From an uncultured Pseudomonadota bacterium (GTDB lineage: Bacteria > Bdellovibrionota_B > Oligoflexia > Oligoflexales > CAILAO01), in contig CAILAO010000650.1 in NCBI GenBank assembly GCA_903832105.1, positions 1-8,173 of the forward strand: a DNA stretch of 8,173 nt, given 5' to 3'. Position numbers and translations under genes: made by a program. Of this stretch, positions 5,380 to 8,173 are shown one piece after another. The notes under the pieces were generated by a model. That model worked only from the letters and a program-made list of their open reading frames with translations. It searched no databases and was not told the DNA's origin. Positions within the stretch are counted from its first letter, which is position 1. The number at the start of each line of letters is the position of its first letter.

Positions 5380-6423
5380 TCAGAAGTCAAAGACCTCCTC
5401 AAATGAAAGTTCCTGGAGTTTTTTCCCAATAAAAAGCTCCGCTTCCGACGTTGTCATATTCACCGTGACGTCACCAAGTTCGACGCCGTTTTGGAAAAAG
5501 CGCGCAGTGGAACCGCCATACCATTTTTCCCCGGTGCGACCAAAGGCCGCAGCAAAAGTAGCAGCGGAAGTTCCTAAGCCACTTGAATGGATAGTTTCTT
5601 CGTTTCGGACGTAAGATCGCGATTGGTAACCGAATCCAACAGCCATCAAACCTGCGACATACCAATATTTTGAGAATGTGTAGCTGCCAGCGAAACCGCC
5701 CTTTAAACTTAAGGTATCAAAAGTTCCGCTCTTGAAGTCTGCATCTTTTGCGTAAACGGCCTTGTGAGCTGGAGGAATCAAAGAGTTATTGGAGGCTATT
5801 TTTGTCGTATCAAATGTTGCGACAACAAGAGGCGACCAACCTGTCTCGACAGGTTCTCCTGAATTGTCTAGAACATTTTGAATGCGAAATTGGTTACATC
5901 GGGAGACCCATGTGGCGTTCGCAAACCAGCTTGTAACCCTTAAGTCAGGCCTTTTTTCGTAAATTCCATAGTCTGTGTCGATTTTGCTATTATAAACAAA
6001 AAAACCCTTATATCTCTGATAGCCGGCATCGACAACAAGTTGCTGCCATGCATGACCGAATCGAAAATAATCGTAACTAGTATCGCCATAAGTACGCTTT
6101 GTTTCTTCTCCAGCGGGCAATCGAAAGCCACCCAAAGTCAAAAAGAATCCTGAAGAGAAGACCGAAAATCCAACGTCAAATTTCGTCGCGGGACGATATT
6201 CCGTTTCGAACTCCGAAGAGTCGTTACTTTTTGGTTCTAGCTTAAGAGAAAACTCCGGAATTGTGCCGAAAATTTTCAATGAACCCTTTGACGGATTTTC
6301 TTTCGGTGGCTTCAATAAATCATCTTCACTATCCACGGTGTTACTTTTTGCATTTGCGTGGCTGATGATGATTAACGGAAAAGTTATCAAGGCGAGTGGC
6401 AGCATTAATATTCTTAGTCTCAT
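5380..6423 (-). CDS. DUF4421-like outer-membrane beta-barrel protein
   Basis: A 347-residue predicted outer-membrane protein. A Sec signal peptide (residues 1-25, cleaved after SHANA) is followed by an acidic linker, then alternating amphipathic strands from about 48 to the end. The chain finishes EEVFDF, with the terminal aromatic residue typical of BAM substrates. Motifs recall DUF4421 barrels: EYRPATKFDVGFS (74-86), a strand GFFLTLGGF (92-100), the block FGHAWQQLVVDAGYQRYKGFFV (122-143), RPDL (158-161), the WFANATWV strand with RF-type residues, and SLIPP (214-218). DUF4421 is known mainly from Bacteroidetes and has no known function. The start ATG at 6423 has AAGGGA (6438-6433) nine bases upstream. 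It is probably the first gene of a minus-strand unit with the 4612-5190 lipoprotein. A structural or transport role in the envelope is inference. Confidence 0.82.
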   Translation of the reverse strand: MRLRILMLPLALITFPLIIISHANAKSNTVDSEDDLLKPPKENPSKGSLKIFGTIPEFSLKLEPKSNDSSEFETEYRPATKFDVGFSVFSSGFFLTLGGFRLPAGEETKRTYGDTSYDYFRFGHAWQQLVVDAGYQRYKGFFVYNSKIDTDYGIYEKRPDLRVTSWFANATWVSRCNQFRIQNVLDNSGEPVETGWSPLVVATFDTTKIASNNSLIPPAHKAVYAKDADFKSGTFDTLSLKGGFAGSYTFSKYWYVAGLMAVGFGYQSRSYVRNEETIHSSGLGTSAATFAAAFGRTGEKWYGGSTARFFQNGVELGDVTVNMTTSEAELFIGKKLQELSFEEVFDF

Positions 6424-6448
6424 TGTGCAAATTCCCTTGTTTATTCAA

Positions 6449-6467
6449 CGCGTTCCAATGGAGCGCG
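6449..6467. promoter_or_regulatory. 19-bp GC-rich dyad upstream of the barrel gene
   Basis: CGCG-T-TCCA-A-TGGA-G-CGCG is symmetric except for one mismatched pair and the central base. It lies 25 bases upstream of the barrel start codon, in the 198-bp divergent region shared with deoA. It could be an operator or a leader hairpin. Confidence 0.4.
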
Positions 6468-6537
6468 GGTGTATCAGAGAAGAAGATCCGCATGACTTAG
6501 TCTACAATACATCAAGATGGATCGCACTGAAAACCCC

Positions 6538-6566
6538 TTGTGTCCAAAACTCGAACGTCATATTTT
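6538..6566 (+). promoter_or_regulatory. Candidate promoter of deoA
   Basis: TTGTGT (6538-6543) and TATTTT (6561-6566) are separated by 17 bases. This would place the start of transcription near 6573, about 50 bases before the deoA start codon. The -35 match is weak, and no better pair was found in 6424-6621. Confidence 0.4.
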
Positions 6567-6605
6567 GTTAAGGAATTTGTTGCAATAAAAAATTCGCTTT
6601 TTAAA

Positions 6606-6624
6606 AAGGAGTAGCCCCCCCTTG
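6606..6624 (+). promoter_or_regulatory. Ribosome binding site, C7 tract and TTG start of deoA
   Basis: AAGGAG (6606-6611) is followed by TAG, seven C bases in a row (6615-6621), and the start codon TTG (6622-6624). The gap of ten bases is on the long side. There is no in-frame ATG near the family's usual start, and the protein aligns with DeoA from its first residues, so TTG is the start. Confidence 0.75.
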
Positions 6625-7932
6625 ACACTGCCCCAAGAATTTATTCGAAAGAAAAGAGATGGCGAGAAACTTACGGCACAAGAAATTGAGACGTTTTTCA
6701 ATCAATATCTGCAGGGTAAAGTTGCTGACTATCAAGCGGCTGCAATGTTAATGGCCATTGTCCTAAAAGGCATGTCCCGCGAGGAAACAGCGTGTCTCAC
6801 AAAGGTCATGCGCGATTCTGGTGAGGTGTTAACGTGGAGTTATCCGAGACATCTTGTCCTTGACAAACATAGCAGTGGAGGCGTTGGCGATAAAACGTCA
6901 CTTGTTCTTCTTCCACTTTGCGTGTGTGAAGGGCTCAAGATTCCAATGATGTCGGGTCGAGGTCTTGGTCACACAGGGGGGACTCTTGATAAACTTGAAT
7001 CTATTCCCGGGATGGTTGTACGCATTCCAATTGAAAAAGCTAGGAAGATTGTTGATGAACTCGGCGGTGTCTTTATCGGTCAAACCCCCGAAATCGCAGC
7101 ACTCGACCAAAAGCTGTACGCACTCCGCGATGTTACAGGAACGGTAGAATCGATTCCGCTGATTACAGCCTCCATCTTATCAAAGAAACTTGCCGAGGGG
7201 CTCGGAGGTCTCGTTCTCGATGTCAAATACGGAAGCGGGGCTTTCATGACGCGTTTTGAGGACGCGAAAGCGCTCGCGCAAAGTCTAGTTGATGTGGGGC
7301 ATGAATGCGGCCTAGCTGTCAGGTGCCTCATTACGACTATGAAGTCGCCTCTAGGGACATCTGCTGGTCATACATTAGAGGTCGAAGAGGTTGTTGATAT
7401 CTTAAAAGGTGGCGGTCCCGATTCGACAAAAGACCTATCTTTAATGCTTGCAGATGAAATGGTGCGTCTTGCTTTTCCAGAGAGGAAAGAACAAGACGTG
7501 ATGAAGTCACTTGAAAAGAGACTTCGTGATGGCTCAGCATTTGAAGCATTTTGCCGTATAATCGCCGCGCAAGGTGGCGATACAAAGTGTCTTGAAAATA
7601 CGAAAAAGATTCCGCACGCAAAGATTAAGAGACCCGTTCTCCCCCCTAATTGTAAGGTAGAACGTTACATCACGGCTATTGATGTTCGCTCTCTCGGCCT
7701 TGCAATTCAATTGCTTGGAGGAGGACGAAAACTTCTCACCGATCATATAGATCCTACTGTAGGTCTTTCTCGACTAAAACGTCTGGGAGAAAAGCTGACT
7801 CCAGGAGAACCCGTAGCCTACGTTCATGGCAATGCTGACGGTCTTGTCGAGCAAGCGGTTGAAATGGTTAATAAGGCTTATGTGCTTGGAGATTCAATCA
7901 CTCAAGATCCTTTAGTTGTAGAACGTTTGTAA
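6622..7932 (+). CDS. deoA: Thymidine phosphorylase (nucleoside phosphorylase family II)
   Basis: A cytosolic salvage enzyme that cleaves thymidine with phosphate into thymine and 2-deoxyribose 1-phosphate. At 436 residues it matches the usual length (E. coli DeoA 440). The N-terminal helical part begins LPQEFIRKKRDG. The phosphate-binding DKHSSGGVGDK (81-91; Lys82, His83, Ser84) precedes the family signature SGRGLGHTGGTLDKLES (111-127). Substrate-site residues Arg169, Ser184 and Lys188 correspond to E. coli Arg171, Ser186 and Lys190. The C-terminal alpha/beta domain spans about 340-436. Met109 sits where E. coli DeoA has Met111 and Bacillus-type pyrimidine nucleoside phosphorylases have Lys, as I recall, which favours thymidine specificity over a pdp call. 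The gene stands alone, with no deoB, deoC, deoD or cdd in view, and is divergent from the barrel gene. No residue is missing. Confidence 0.95.
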   Translation: MTLPQEFIRKKRDGEKLTAQEIETFFNQYLQGKVADYQAAAMLMAIVLKGMSREETACLTKVMRDSGEVLTWSYPRHLVLDKHSSGGVGDKTSLVLLPLCVCEGLKIPMMSGRGLGHTGGTLDKLESIPGMVVRIPIEKARKIVDELGGVFIGQTPEIAALDQKLYALRDVTGTVESIPLITASILSKKLAEGLGGLVLDVKYGSGAFMTRFEDAKALAQSLVDVGHECGLAVRCLITTMKSPLGTSAGHTLEVEEVVDILKGGGPDSTKDLSLMLADEMVRLAFPERKEQDVMKSLEKRLRDGSAFEAFCRIIAAQGGDTKCLENTKKIPHAKIKRPVLPPNCKVERYITAIDVRSLGLAIQLLGGGRKLLTDHIDPTVGLSRLKRLGEKLTPGEPVAYVHGNADGLVEQAVEMVNKAYVLGDSITQDPLVVERL

Positions 7933-7952
7933 GGTGATGTCACTGTTTCTTC

Positions 7953-7978
7953 AACGTTTATCCTGAACGTTTATCCTG
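7953..7978 (+). repeat. 13-bp perfect tandem duplication
   Basis: AACGTTTATCCTG occurs twice back to back (7953-7965 and 7966-7978), 20 bases after the deoA stop codon. A partial match, GAACGTTT, ends the deoA coding region (7921-7928). It looks like a small duplication that also supplied the left arm of the hairpin that follows. Confidence 0.85.
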
Positions 7979-8003
7979 GGATGGCTAACTCAGGTTCTTT
8001 CTC
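7975..8003 (+). terminator. Probable intrinsic terminator of deoA
   Basis: CCTGGG (7975-7980) pairs with CTCAGG (7989-7994), with one G-T wobble and an eight-base loop. The pyrimidine-rich tail TTCTTTCTC follows. The stem is short, so termination may be weak. The remaining bases to 8173 hold no gene I can support. Confidence 0.4.
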
Positions 8004-8173
8004 AAAAAAGGTGACTTTTAAATAGGCACCACGGTATATGTGGCCACGTCTGCCCCTATTTCAAACTCTGATCTATATTCCTGGAAATCCCAAACAAAGG
8101 GCGAGAGACCTTCCTCTATTTAACCCTACGGATGCGTTCCCGCTATGGTGGGATTTTAGCCTCGATTAGTCAC

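Noticed and set aside
7981..8025. A 14-codon frame starting at ATG 7981.
   Set aside because: It is very short, has no ribosome binding site, and its start lies in the loop of the probable deoA terminator.
8038..8169. A 43-codon plus-strand frame rich in Trp and Pro at the window end.
   Set aside because: No ribosome binding site, no recognisable family, and a length expected by chance.

Overview
The window carries six convincing protein genes of a Gram-negative bacterium. Three points support a diderm host: two lipoprotein signal peptides, a predicted outer-membrane beta-barrel with a C-terminal Phe, and an inner-membrane sensor with a periplasmic domain. The 7TMR-DISM plus SpoIIE-phosphatase architecture and the many uncharacterised secreted proteins recall Bdellovibrionota/Oligoflexia-like bacteria. 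That placement is an impression from protein style and is not proven. There are no RNA genes, CRISPR arrays or insertion sequences that I can see.

Layout. 180-2381 (+) is a membrane sensor with a PP2C/SpoIIE phosphatase output. Converging on it with a 9-base gap is 2391-3725 (-), a lipoprotein with signs of a caspase-like (clan CD, C11-like) fold. Eleven 18-bp tandem repeats encoding GL(T/N)IAD sit between its putative catalytic His and Cys. Its likely terminator lies inside the last codons of the phosphatase gene. A 325-bp divergent intergenic region (3726-4050) holds the clearest promoter of the window, TTGATA-N17-TAATAT, abutted by a perfect 16-bp inverted repeat. That promoter drives 4051-4557 (+), a small secreted protein with a Thr-rich linker and a four-Cys C-terminal domain. 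A strong bidirectional terminator (4582-4610) separates it from the convergent lipoprotein gene 4612-5190 (-). Upstream of that on the same strand is 5380-6423 (-), a DUF4421-like outer-membrane barrel. A 198-bp divergent region with a 19-bp dyad follows, and then 6622-7932 (+), thymidine phosphorylase (deoA), with a TTG start. The last 241 bp hold a 13-bp tandem duplication, a plausible deoA terminator and no gene I can defend.

How the genes fit together. Apart from deoA (nucleoside salvage) and the phosphatase (signalling), the cargo is cell-envelope or secreted proteins of unknown role. The barrel and the 4612-5190 lipoprotein may be co-transcribed. No anti-sigma, STAS or kinase partner of the phosphatase is visible, and no other deo genes flank deoA. 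The most novel-looking item is the repeat-interrupted, caspase-like lipoprotein.
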